64,000 nt of DNA, taken from positions 1 to 64,000 of the forward strand of contig NZ_ATWY01000019.1 in NCBI RefSeq assembly GCF_000421405.1, in the 5' to 3' direction. Positions 1-7,206 of the stretch are shown here, one piece after another. Position 1 is the first letter of the stretch, and the number at the start of each line of letters is the position of its first letter. The stretch comes from Butyrivibrio sp. NC2007 (GTDB taxonomy: Bacteria; Bacillota; Clostridia; Lachnospirales; Lachnospiraceae). Made by a program: the position numbers and the translations under genes. Below the pieces are notes generated by a model. The model was given only the letters and a program-made list of their open reading frames with translations, did not search any database and was not told the DNA's origin.

Positions 1-711
1 AAACTCCTGTATAAAAAAATGAATCAGATAAAAAATGATGATGAAAGTCTCAAAGAAATACTTTCAAAGAATAACCATGGCTTAAAAGACATCTCTTTTG
101 GTGTCACCATGACCATAGGAGAATACATAATTGCTGATCCGATCAGTGATTACATAAAAAATCACCCGGATACTAATCTTATGATTACATTTGGCAACAC
201 ATCGGAGCTTCTTAAAAAACTCTCCGACGGTGTTATAGATTTTGCACTTGTAGAAGGATATTTCCCTGAAAATGATTATGAAACGCTGCTTTTTAGCAAA
301 GAAGAGTTCGTTCCTGTCTGTTCGGCAAAGCACTCTTTCAATCAGAAGCCACGCGTGATAAAAGATCTCTTTCCCGAGCGAATTCTTATAAGAGAACCCG
401 GTTCAGGAACGCGCAATATATTGGAAAGAGCTCTTGCCCTGAACAATTACTCCACAAGTGATTTTAGGAATTTTACCCAGGTGGAGAACATGCATGCCAT
501 AATAAGCCTTATTGAAAAAGATTGTGGCATCACCTTTTTATATAAAGCAGCGGTTGCATCAGGACTGCAGTCCGGATATCTGAAAACAATCCCCCTTGAC
601 GACTTTAGGGTAAAACATGATTTTACCTTCATCTGGCCCAAAGATACTGTTTTCAGTGAAGAGATCCGTGCAATATGTGAGGAAATACAACCTATAACTC
701 ATTCTGCATGA
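1..711 (+). CDS. LysR-type transcriptional regulator, C-terminal part (5' end outside window)
   Basis: The frame is open from the first base, so the true start lies before the window; the Met at 19 is internal. What remains is the end of the linker helix and the periplasmic-binding-like effector domain of a LysR regulator. Visible hallmarks are the SFGVTMTIGEY opening strand, the GVIDFALVEGY segment (family pattern G.lDfaiv.g) and LIREPGSGTRNILERAL in the second lobe. The N-terminal winged helix is missing only because of the window edge. The gene converges on the HPP-like membrane gene and their stop codons overlap by 13 bp. The effector is unknown; the REPGSGTR motif is typical of the CysB/CbbR-like group. 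Confidence 0.88.
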   Translation, partial: KLLYKKMNQIKNDDESLKEILSKNNHGLKDISFGVTMTIGEYIIADPISDYIKNHPDTNLMITFGNTSELLKKLSDGVIDFALVEGYFPENDYETLLFSKEEFVPVCSAKHSFNQKPRVIKDLFPERILIREPGSGTRNILERALALNNYSTSDFRNFTQVENMHAIISLIEKDCGITFLYKAAVASGLQSGYLKTIPLDDFRVKHDFTFIWPKDTVFSEEIRAICEEIQPITHSA

Positions 712-1676
712 AGTTCATGTTCTTTTTCATAAAGCTTGTTATCCTGCCGTCTCATGAAAATCATCCGGGACAGAAAAAGAATCAAGCTACTTCCTACAAA
801 AATCTGAATCGGATATGTGATTAGTACGCTTTCAGATATTATCATGCTCAGCATGGTAATAGCGCCAACCGGTGGCATATACATCTTAGTAAAATGAATA
901 ACAATAAGCATACCACTTGTAGCAACAATTGCTGAAATCGTAATAGGAAGCCCTATCCAAATAGCAAAGAAATATCTTGAAATCACACCAATTATGGCAC
1001 ACACAGTTATCACTGCCACCGTTTTGACTGGCATATTTCTTGTTTTGTTCCTTGGCCTGGAAAACTCAGTAAATGCCACAAGTAACGGAGGTGCCACAAC
1101 AAATCTATAACCCGTTCTGAATGCAACACCGGCTATTACTGTCACACAAAGGATTCTAATGGAAGTATCTACCATATCGTCCCTGGAATTCAGCATCACA
1201 GGAACATATTCCTCATCTGCTCGGATTCCCTGAAATAGAAAAAGTTTATGAAACAATATTACAAGTAATGTCAGTACAAATGCAGCTATAGGATACACTA
1301 TACTTGTAGTATGCATCATCACCGGGAGCACTATTGCTGAGACAAATGGTGCAAACGTGGTTCCTGAAAACATAAAGATTACCTGAGCGATTGTGAATGC
1401 CAAAATCACTTCGATATACGTATCAAACGGAACAAATCTTACAATGCACACTCCTATTATCGCACAGCCTGTTATCAGTGAAAGCATACGCTTTCCATTA
1501 ACCTTCCAGCTTCTATTTTTTGCCACCATATATCCAACTGCTAATGCTGTTATCTCAGGAAATATAATCTCCTTCTCATTTAAAGTTTCTGCAAATAGTG
1601 TCATCAGCGCTACTAACAGAACTGTACAAGCGTATGGTATTATTCTCTTGCCTGGATGTGTAGGTCTCCTATCCAT
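699..1676 (-). CDS. HPP-family-like integral membrane protein
   Basis: About ten hydrophobic segments across 325 residues. The C-terminal half carries the order of motifs seen in HPP-family proteins: a PPLLVAFTEFSRPRN block, then an MPPVGA block where HPP proteins have HPPAGA. The N-terminal half looks like a diverged copy (FPEITALAVGY). I place the start at the ATG at 1676 because AGGAGGGG lies four bases upstream; an in-frame ATG at 1694 has no such site and overlaps the upstream gene. It probably forms an operon with the membrane gene at 1691-2332. HPP proteins are linked to nitrite/anion transport in some organisms, but the substrate here is unknown. Confidence 0.6.
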   Translation of the reverse strand: MDRRPTHPGKRIIPYACTVLLVALMTLFAETLNEKEIIFPEITALAVGYMVAKNRSWKVNGKRMLSLITGCAIIGVCIVRFVPFDTYIEVILAFTIAQVIFMFSGTTFAPFVSAIVLPVMMHTTSIVYPIAAFVLTLLVILFHKLFLFQGIRADEEYVPVMLNSRDDMVDTSIRILCVTVIAGVAFRTGYRFVVAPPLLVAFTEFSRPRNKTRNMPVKTVAVITVCAIIGVISRYFFAIWIGLPITISAIVATSGMLIVIHFTKMYMPPVGAITMLSMIISESVLITYPIQIFVGSSLILFLSRMIFMRRQDNKLYEKEHELHAE

Positions 1677-1690
1677 ATAGCCCCTCCTAT

Positions 1691-2332
1691 TCATGCCAGT
1701 TCTAATCTATCTCTTACCACACTTACTATAGCAGTCACAACCATTGCAGCAATCACGACCACCATTCCCACCTTATCGTAGGATGTATAAAAACCTTCGG
1801 AGAAGTGCATTTTCACATATTTGCCCCAGATTGTGCTGAGAATGACGAGTAATGTGAATCCCAATGACACAGCATACATGATTGAAACAATTATACTGGC
1901 CAAAAGATTTCTATCTCCATCACATTCAATCCCGAACGAATCCAGGTTTGATGCTACGATTATACCCATGATGATCAGATAAATAATAGTGACAAAAAGA
2001 GCTTTCTGCCAGGTTGCGCATTCATAGCTGTTATGCACAAGTGCCATTATCAGTCCAACAAACATAGCACAGGAGAACTTTACCATTGGTCCTCCGGTCT
2101 GTTCATTTACTGTCAGCACAAGAATAATGAGTTCAACTATGGCTATCAATGCAATTGTGCTTGCTCTTGTCTCGCCGGGTATTATGTCTTTCAGTGCCGG
2201 ATACTGGAACTGTAACACAAACGAGGCTATAAGCCCTGTGAAAAAAGGCATTGCCCTGAATACTCCAAAGAATACAACGGCAACAATGGCAATTACAAGT
2301 GTCAATACAATATCAAGTAATATTCCTACCAT
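1691..2332 (-). CDS. polytopic membrane protein of unknown function
   Basis: 213 residues with about six membrane segments and few charged residues; no family recognised. The start at 2332 has an AGGGGG site a few bases upstream. Its stop sits 14 bp ahead of the preferred start of the HPP-like gene, so the two are probably co-transcribed and may act together. A conserved-looking acidic/Cys loop (NLDSFGIECDGDRN) lies between segments four and five. Confidence 0.6.
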   Translation of the reverse strand: MVGILLDIVLTLVIAIVAVVFFGVFRAMPFFTGLIASFVLQFQYPALKDIIPGETRASTIALIAIVELIILVLTVNEQTGGPMVKFSCAMFVGLIMALVHNSYECATWQKALFVTIIYLIIMGIIVASNLDSFGIECDGDRNLLASIIVSIMYAVSLGFTLLVILSTIWGKYVKMHFSEGFYTSYDKVGMVVVIAAMVVTAIVSVVRDRLELA

Positions 2333-2359
2333 CTTAACCCCCTATGATTTAGAAACAGG

Positions 2360-2797
2360 CTACTTCTTGGAAGCCGCCTTACTTAGTTTATTGCTGTACA
2401 CTGCTGCACGGCAAAGGAACTTCAATTGCTCCACACCGTTCTTCATGACAACAGCCCTTTCTATGCCTTTGACGACACCTTTCTTGACTGCTTCGTTATA
2501 CATCTTGCCAAGTCTGGCTCTTACCGAGGCAGGTGACTCATTGATATGATTCTCGATTAGAACCTGGTCAACGTCCTTGAAAGTCGGAAGATCAGAGAGT
2601 GTAAACTCCGGATCCATCTTCCGTGACTCTGAGATCATGAGCTTAAGCGCAGTGGTGTAATCGTACCTCACCTTTGTGCTGTATTTCTCTTCCAGCGCTT
2701 CCAGGATGAGGCTGTTAACAGTTACCTTCTGTTTATCTGCAGCCTTCTGAATCTGATTGTACAGATCTTCGTTGATTGACAGATTGATCCTTGGCAT
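2360..2797 (-). CDS. ribbon-helix-helix DNA-binding protein
   Basis: The first 45 residues (MPRINLSINEDLYNQIQKAA then the second helix) match the Arc/MetJ ribbon-helix-helix pattern: a short beta strand, a helix, and a turn before TVNSLILEALEE. The remaining 100 residues are helical, basic and not recognised. It lies immediately downstream of the replication genes and begins beside a 13-bp direct repeat (2811-2859), so a copy-control or autoregulatory role is plausible. Such proteins are common as plasmid copy-number or antitoxin regulators, but no toxin-like partner gene is adjacent. The AGGAGG site overlaps the first direct repeat, which fits repression of its own expression. Confidence 0.65.
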   Translation of the reverse strand: MPRINLSINEDLYNQIQKAADKQKVTVNSLILEALEEKYSTKVRYDYTTALKLMISESRKMDPEFTLSDLPTFKDVDQVLIENHINESPASVRARLGKMYNEAVKKGVVKGIERAVVMKNGVEQLKFLCRAAVYSNKLSKAASKK

Positions 2798-2810
2798 ATC
2801 ACTTCCTCCT

Positions 2811-2859
2811 ATGAGTGTTACGCATTCATCATTACACTTTGAGTATATGAGTGTTGCGC
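2811..2859. promoter_or_regulatory. 13-bp direct repeats, candidate operator of the RHH gene
   Basis: ATGAGTGTTACGC (2811-2823) and ATGAGTGTTGCGC (2847-2859) agree at 12 of 13 positions and lie 36 bp apart, just upstream of the RHH start and next to the 3' end of rep. Ribbon-helix-helix proteins commonly bind short direct or inverted repeats in their own promoters; the assignment here is inferred. Confidence 0.45.
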
Positions 2860-2877
2860 GGATATGTCAACATGGTT

Positions 2878-3828
2878 CTATACGACGCCGCTTGCCATGT
2901 CATGGCTAAGCTCGGATTGAAAGTAACTGCTCATCGTGGACGGTGCATTAAACAGCGCTGCCAGCAAATAGTTTTTGATGTTACGAACCTTTGTAGTATT
3001 CTCTTTCATGCAGCCCATGACATACTCAAGATGCATGTTATTGAGCTTAAGAAACTTAGACTTAACAAGGTTTGTAGGATACTCATTCTTTGAGATCCAT
3101 ATGCTCGGCTTCTGGCAAAGGACTGTTTCCAGCACAAGGTCATATATGCCCTCGATGATCTCTGCGTCCTGAGGGAAACGCTCAAGCATGGTATCAACAG
3201 CCAGATTTTCCCTGATGATCTCAGCATAGACATTATACTCATCATTCAGATCTGTCTTCATCGAAGAGATATGATTAGTAATAGTAATTAAATTAGTATT
3301 ACTTGTATTATTATAATTAGGGTCGGATTTTCCGTGGTCTAGAACCCGAATTTCACGGGGTCTTGACTCCGATATTTCCGTGGTCTTGACCCCGATATTT
3401 CCGGGGTCTGAAACATCAGCTTCAGATTCAGAACCCGATTTTTCCGTAGTCTGAACTTCCACCATACCTTCAGAAATGAACTTCTTGAGGTAGATGATTG
3501 TAGGCTTCCCCTGGCCCTGCTTTTTGCGCTCAATAAGCCCGAATTCTTCAAGTTTGTTGAAGAGAACTCGGATCTTATCATCCCCAAAGCCCAGCATTTC
3601 TGAGGCTTCCTGCTGTGCAAAGTAGATAAAAGCCCTCTGCTGCTCATCAAACCACTTATTTTTGAGGGATAACGACATCCTATCCAGCATAAGGCCGTAA
3701 AGAACCTTGGCAGACACGTCAAGCTCCTTAAAATAAGCGTTTGTGAACAACAGCTTTGGTATTCTGTAAAAGGACAGCATCTCGGATTCTTGACCCTTGA
3801 AATAGTCAAATACGATTCTTTCGCTCAA
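2878..3828 (-). CDS. RepA_N-family replication initiator, long form
   Basis: Residues 1-115 match the RepA_N DNA-binding region of Firmicute plasmid initiators: DYFKGQESEMLSFYRIPKLL, then VLYGLMLDRMSLS, the DEQQRAFIYF wing and GLIERKKQGQGKP. A variable linker containing the iterons follows, then a C-terminal helical domain (about 210-316), the usual host-specificity part. I choose a TTG start at 3828: GGGAGG lies 8 bases upstream and the protein then begins like other RepA_N members, (M)SERIVFDYF. The longer frame to 3894 lacks this. It is last in the partition operon after ParB and the short RepA_N. Such proteins start theta replication at repeats within their own gene. Confidence 0.9.
   Translation of the reverse strand: MSERIVFDYFKGQESEMLSFYRIPKLLFTNAYFKELDVSAKVLYGLMLDRMSLSLKNKWFDEQQRAFIYFAQQEASEMLGFGDDKIRVLFNKLEEFGLIERKKQGQGKPTIIYLKKFISEGMVEVQTTEKSGSESEADVSDPGNIGVKTTEISESRPREIRVLDHGKSDPNYNNTSNTNLITITNHISSMKTDLNDEYNVYAEIIRENLAVDTMLERFPQDAEIIEGIYDLVLETVLCQKPSIWISKNEYPTNLVKSKFLKLNNMHLEYVMGCMKENTTKVRNIKNYLLAALFNAPSTMSSYFQSELSHDMASGVV
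3255..3452. repeat. iterons and AT-rich tract inside rep: probable replication origin
   Basis: Five copies of a roughly 19-bp unit close to CCGATATTTCCGTGGTCT lie at 3322-3340, 3345-3363, 3368-3386, 3391-3409 and 3434-3452. The first four are exactly 23 bp apart; the fifth is 43 bp further. Because 23 is not a multiple of three, the repeats fall in different reading frames and give no protein repeat, so the DNA itself is what is conserved. A very AT-rich stretch (about 3255-3320) adjoins them and could be the unwinding region. RepA_N plasmids are known to carry their origin in the middle of rep. Confidence 0.8.
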
Positions 3829-3893
3829 TCCTTTTTCCTCCCTTCGGTGAGTTAGTGCGACGCTCGGTGGATTTAGGTGGTGCAATTTCTGCA

Positions 3894-4259
3894 CTACCCT
3901 ATCAACTGAAACATGCGCCTTCTATTGAAATTCTTGACGTAGATCTTGCTTGGCTTGCCTTTGGCCTGAAGCTTATAGATAAGGCCAAACTCTTCAAGCT
4001 CGTTCATGCAGTCGATGATAGTGTGCCTGGAAAAAGAAATATCTTCCTCCAGCTTTCTGAGCGGATATATGATATAAACACGGTTTTCTTCGTCATACCA
4101 GTTATGCCTTTTTGCTTCACGCATCCGGTCTAAAAGAACTGCGTACAGCATCTTGGCCGAAGCTGACAGGGAAGAAAAGCTCTTCCCCGTCAGAAGTTCT
4201 TTCGGAATCTCTACAGAAGCAAACTGCTCAGCCTGGGTATTATAGAAATAGTCCATCAT
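3894..4259 (-). CDS. short RepA_N-domain protein
   Basis: A second RepA_N N-terminal domain: MMDYFYNTQAEQF, AKMLYAVLLDRM, DEENRVYIIYPLRKLEEDI, EEFGLIYKLQAKGKPSKIYV. It is similar to the long initiator downstream but stops after the DNA-binding region and lacks a C-terminal domain. The ATG at 4259 follows the ParB stop by two bases and has GAGGA nine bases upstream; a longer frame to 4295 would overlap parB. It may be a regulator or competitor of the main initiator rather than an initiator itself; that is inference. Confidence 0.78.
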   Translation of the reverse strand: MMDYFYNTQAEQFASVEIPKELLTGKSFSSLSASAKMLYAVLLDRMREAKRHNWYDEENRVYIIYPLRKLEEDISFSRHTIIDCMNELEEFGLIYKLQAKGKPSKIYVKNFNRRRMFQLIG

Positions 4260-4261
4260 AG

Positions 4262-5173
4262 TCAGTTGTCCTCGCTTTCGTGGTTTCTCTTCCACTCCTC
4301 ACAGAAGTCCAGAAGAATCTTCTCAATCTGTGTCTGAGAGTAGTAGGCAGGAAAGTACTGGTTGAGTTTGCGCTCGTTGAAAGTGATCTTCTTTCTTACA
4401 TGAGGCGTGGACCTGTTCTTAATCAGAATATCTATCATCTGCTCTTGTGTGAGAGAATCATCTTCACGATAAGGTCTGAGCTCAATTAACTGCTCCTGCT
4501 TTATCATGCCGTTTTCGGTAATGTATTCGTATAGCCATTGCTGATAAGTATGATTAAAATAGGAAATCTCAACTCCTACAAAAACGGCAAGTTTTCCTTC
4601 ATCAACCATTTTCAACAACTTGGGAATCAGTTCTGTAAGTCTGATGTATCTAAACACTTGCGTTCTGTTTAGTCCACTTGCCTTACCAACAATGTCCCCT
4701 GAGTTTGACTTTGTTTCTTCAAGAAACAAAGTTCCTGTTAACTCTTTCCCTTGGTGCTTAATTGCATCCATTTTCATCTTAAAAGCAAATGCTCTTTCGC
4801 TAGGAAGAATCTCCTCCCTCTGCATGTTCGCATTAACCATGGCAATCGTGGCATCATCATTGGTCATTTCCTTGATGATTGCAGGAATCTTCCTAAGCCC
4901 AGCTCTTTTAGCTGCATGGAGTCTTCTGTGACCGGAAATCATCTCGTAAGTGCCTTCATCATCTGGTCTTACAAGAACTGGAGTAAGAACTCCGCTTTCC
5001 TTGATGCTTTCCACCAGCTCATCCATCTTTTCATCATCAACAACCTTGAAAGGATGATTCTCAAAGGGATATATAGTCATTACATCGAGATCTACAGTCC
5101 CCTCGGTGTTTGGAACACCGAGGAGCTCATCTATACTAGATAGCTTTACTTTCTGACCAACTCTTTGTGCCAT
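4262..5173 (-). CDS. parB: ParB/Spo0J-family partition protein
   Basis: Residues 45-125 contain the ParB N-terminal (CTPase) domain with ESIKESGVLTPVLVRP, the GHRRLHAAKRAG box (81-92) and NANMQREEILPSERAFAF. A central helix-turn-helix follows (GKASGLNRTQVFRYIRL, about 162-180), and the C-terminal part is helical. It overlaps parA by 38 bp and has AGGAGG nine bases before its ATG. ParB loads on parS sites and works with ParA to segregate the replicon. I found no copy of the chromosomal Spo0J parS palindrome in the window, so its site is probably replicon-specific. Confidence 0.93.
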   Translation of the reverse strand: MAQRVGQKVKLSSIDELLGVPNTEGTVDLDVMTIYPFENHPFKVVDDEKMDELVESIKESGVLTPVLVRPDDEGTYEMISGHRRLHAAKRAGLRKIPAIIKEMTNDDATIAMVNANMQREEILPSERAFAFKMKMDAIKHQGKELTGTLFLEETKSNSGDIVGKASGLNRTQVFRYIRLTELIPKLLKMVDEGKLAVFVGVEISYFNHTYQQWLYEYITENGMIKQEQLIELRPYREDDSLTQEQMIDILIKNRSTPHVRKKITFNERKLNQYFPAYYSQTQIEKILLDFCEEWKRNHESEDN

Positions 5174-5948
5174 TGTTCATAACCTCCTTTATGAAACTCG
5201 TGTAAGCAAATGCTGCCTTTCCTTTTGGATCATATTGATACAGGCTGCTTCCTGAAGCGCTTATCTCGGCAGCTCTCACAGATAAGGGGATCTCTGTCTC
5301 AAAAACATTGATGCTTGATGAATAGACATCATAAATCTGAGCCACAATGTCTTTTGCGTAGTTGGTTCTGTTATCCACCATAGTGATGAGTATCCCCTCA
5401 ATTTCGAGTTTGGGATTGAGCTGACGCTTTACCCTTCCTATGGTCTTAATAAGCTGTTGCAGACCCTTTACAGGAAGATACGCAGCCTGGCAGGGAATAA
5501 TAACTGAATCTGCACAGGCAAGTGCATTTATAGTCATCATTCCAAGAGACGGCATACAATCAATAATGATGTAATCGTACAGTTCTCTTGCCTTATCCAC
5601 GTACTCTCTGAGGATTGTCTCCCTGCTGATAACACCGGTCATGCTGATTTCCAGACTGGAAAGTTCAATATTACCCGGCATCAGGTCAACTCCTTCCGGA
5701 TGATGGATGAGGCCCTGTGAAACATCCACGGGTTCATCATTGATGATATTTACAAGGGCTGTAGCCAGAGTATAGTCCAGTCTGTCCGGCTCATCACAGC
5801 CCAGACTGATTGTCATTGAACCCTGTGGATCCGCGTCGATATTCAGGACTCTGTAGCCTTCTCTTGCAAGCCCGATGCCCAGATTTACCGCGGAAACGGT
5901 CTTTCCGACACCCCCTTTTTGGTTTGCTACTGCTATGACCTTAGACAT
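5136..5948 (-). CDS. parA: ParA-family partition ATPase
   Basis: Deviant Walker A motif KGGVGKT at residues 11-17, then the switch block NIDADPQGS and Walker B-like DYIIIDCMPSLG. At 270 residues it lacks the N-terminal helix-turn-helix of type Ia ParAs, so it resembles the Soj/type Ib form. It is second in the partition operon, 12 bp after the double excisionase-like gene. It forms ATP-dependent patterns on the nucleoid that move ParB-bound replicons. It strongly supports an autonomously segregated replicon. Confidence 0.95.
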   Translation of the reverse strand: MSKVIAVANQKGGVGKTVSAVNLGIGLAREGYRVLNIDADPQGSMTISLGCDEPDRLDYTLATALVNIINDEPVDVSQGLIHHPEGVDLMPGNIELSSLEISMTGVISRETILREYVDKARELYDYIIIDCMPSLGMMTINALACADSVIIPCQAAYLPVKGLQQLIKTIGRVKRQLNPKLEIEGILITMVDNRTNYAKDIVAQIYDVYSSSINVFETEIPLSVRAAEISASGSSLYQYDPKGKAAFAYTSFIKEVMNNGTKSWSESKAI

Positions 5949-5960
5949 ATCTTTTCCTCC

Positions 5961-6422
5961 TTATTCCTGAAATGACTCGATGAAAGCATCGATTTTTTCC
6001 GTGTTACACAGAACCACGCCCTTTACCTTTCGGGTAGCCTTAGCGTCTTTTGCCAGTTGCTCAAATGTATGAAGCCCCATTGAGTAGAGCTCGGCTCCTT
6101 CTGCGTACCTCACATACTTTTTCTTGCCTTCCTTAACCAACTCTTCGATGTTATCAACCAGTTTTCTTCTTGCCATATCTTCGTCCTCTCTTTTCAAATC
6201 CAATATGCAGTTTTTCTCGATGTATTCATCAAGAACATCCAGATCTACAAGGGCAGTCTTTCGTAGTTTTATATTTGCCTTGGCCTCCTTGCAGATATTC
6301 ACAAATGACCAGTAAGCCATCGCATAGAGCCTCGCTCCCTGGGCGTAGGTGCAGTAGCGATGTTTCTTACCTTCCAGATACTTTTCCAGATCAACTGGCG
6401 GTGGGGATTTTGAACGATTCAT
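5961..6422 (-). CDS. tandem excisionase-like (DUF6462-type) DNA-binding protein
   Basis: Two copies of a small winged-helix/excisionase-like unit. The first (about 20-72) reads RYCTYAQGARLYAMAYWSFVN and the second (about 100-150) reads KYVRYAEGAELYSMGLHTFEQ followed by AKDAKATRKVKGVVLCNTEKI. I recall this as the DUF6462 type found beside Tn916-like integrases in Lachnospiraceae. The single-copy homologue at 8593-8826 lies next to the integrase. Here the double form leads the parA-parB-rep operon, so it may regulate that operon. An inverted repeat surrounds its ribosome site (6423-6450), suggesting control of its own expression. Confidence 0.7.
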   Translation of the reverse strand: MNRSKSPPPVDLEKYLEGKKHRYCTYAQGARLYAMAYWSFVNICKEAKANIKLRKTALVDLDVLDEYIEKNCILDLKREDEDMARRKLVDNIEELVKEGKKKYVRYAEGAELYSMGLHTFEQLAKDAKATRKVKGVVLCNTEKIDAFIESFQE

Positions 6423-6450
6423 CTGTAACCTCCGTTTTTTGGTGTTACAG
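6423..6450 (-). promoter_or_regulatory. inverted repeat enclosing the ribosome site of the partition operon's first gene
   Basis: On the minus strand CTGTAAC and GTTACAG (7 bp, perfect) flank a 14-base loop that contains the GGAGG ribosome site just before the ATG at 6422. It could be an RNA hairpin that presents or hides the site, or a protein operator. Confidence 0.45.
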
Positions 6451-6489
6451 GATGTGATTTAAGAAAAAAGAATTGAGATTTTTAGAAAT

Positions 6490-6540
6490 AAAAAAACCAC
6501 ATTTCTTCTTTTTGATAGAGAGAAATGTGGATTAGAATTA
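6490..6540 (-). terminator. Rho-independent terminator
   Basis: Perfect 10-bp stem (6497-6506 with 6531-6540), followed on the minus strand by TTTTTTT. It ends transcription coming from the integrase side and separates it from the partition operon. Confidence 0.8.
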
Positions 6541-7206
6541 AGCTTCTTTGGATTCAAAAAGATATGAACCGCTTATTCCTCGAGACATTTGCCCCGGGAT
6601 AAAGACTTTTCTCAAAATCTTTATCCCGTTCAAGTCGTTTTTGGACCATTTTTCGGACTTTTTTATGTCTACATATTCATCCATGGAAGCCCTGTTTCAT
6701 GCTGGCAATCTGTACGTACTCATCCACTGACATACTATGATGTCCAATGGAATCGTTGTAAATCCAATGCATTTTTGGATTCAGCGGGTTCTCCACGGAG
6801 AAACGTGGTAAATACGCGAAGCTGTGTGTCATTTGCTTGATTTTAGCGTCGGGAAAATCCTTACTGATTCTTCCATACCGTGTCTTAGCATGTCATACAC
6901 GTTCGTTTTAGAAAGGTCTCGGGACTGACTTTTATCCATAGCGCGTCGTAGAGTGTACCTTATCTGCTGTCCTTTTTGGTGCAGGACGTGCCCTCTTTGG
7001 ACACCTATGGATAATCTCCATGATGGAGAACCCGATGAATCATAATCGATATCTTTCAATATCTGCTGATGCACATTTCAGTTCGTTTACATCTCTGAAC
7101 TTTGTACTAAGTTCAGTATAATACTTCCCGATCCATTTGTCATTACCTTTCCGTAAATTTTTAATCCAAATGACGCCTTCCATGTCCAAAGACATACCTG
7201 TGTCAT
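6541..7206. other. 666-bp region without a convincing gene; several stem-loops
   Basis: No reading frame here has a good start site or recognisable protein; the 81-codon frame at 6829-7074 looks accidental. It holds a perfect 10-bp stem (6596-6605 with 6618-6627, GGGATAAAGA/TCTTTATCCC), a small CCACG/CGTGG hairpin near 6792-6807, and TTTGGATTCA twice (6547-6556 and 6774-6783). It lies between the integrase stop and a terminator, so it is probably transcribed as the integrase 3' tail. An attachment site or a structured RNA are both possible. Confidence 0.4.

Noticed and set aside
4260..5950. Chromosomal-type parS site near parAB
   Set aside because: No match to TGTTTCACGTGAAACA was seen by eye here or elsewhere; the replicon probably uses another site.
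6829..7074. 81-codon minus-strand frame
   Set aside because: No ribosome site and no protein-like helix or strand pattern; treated as part of the structured gene-free region.
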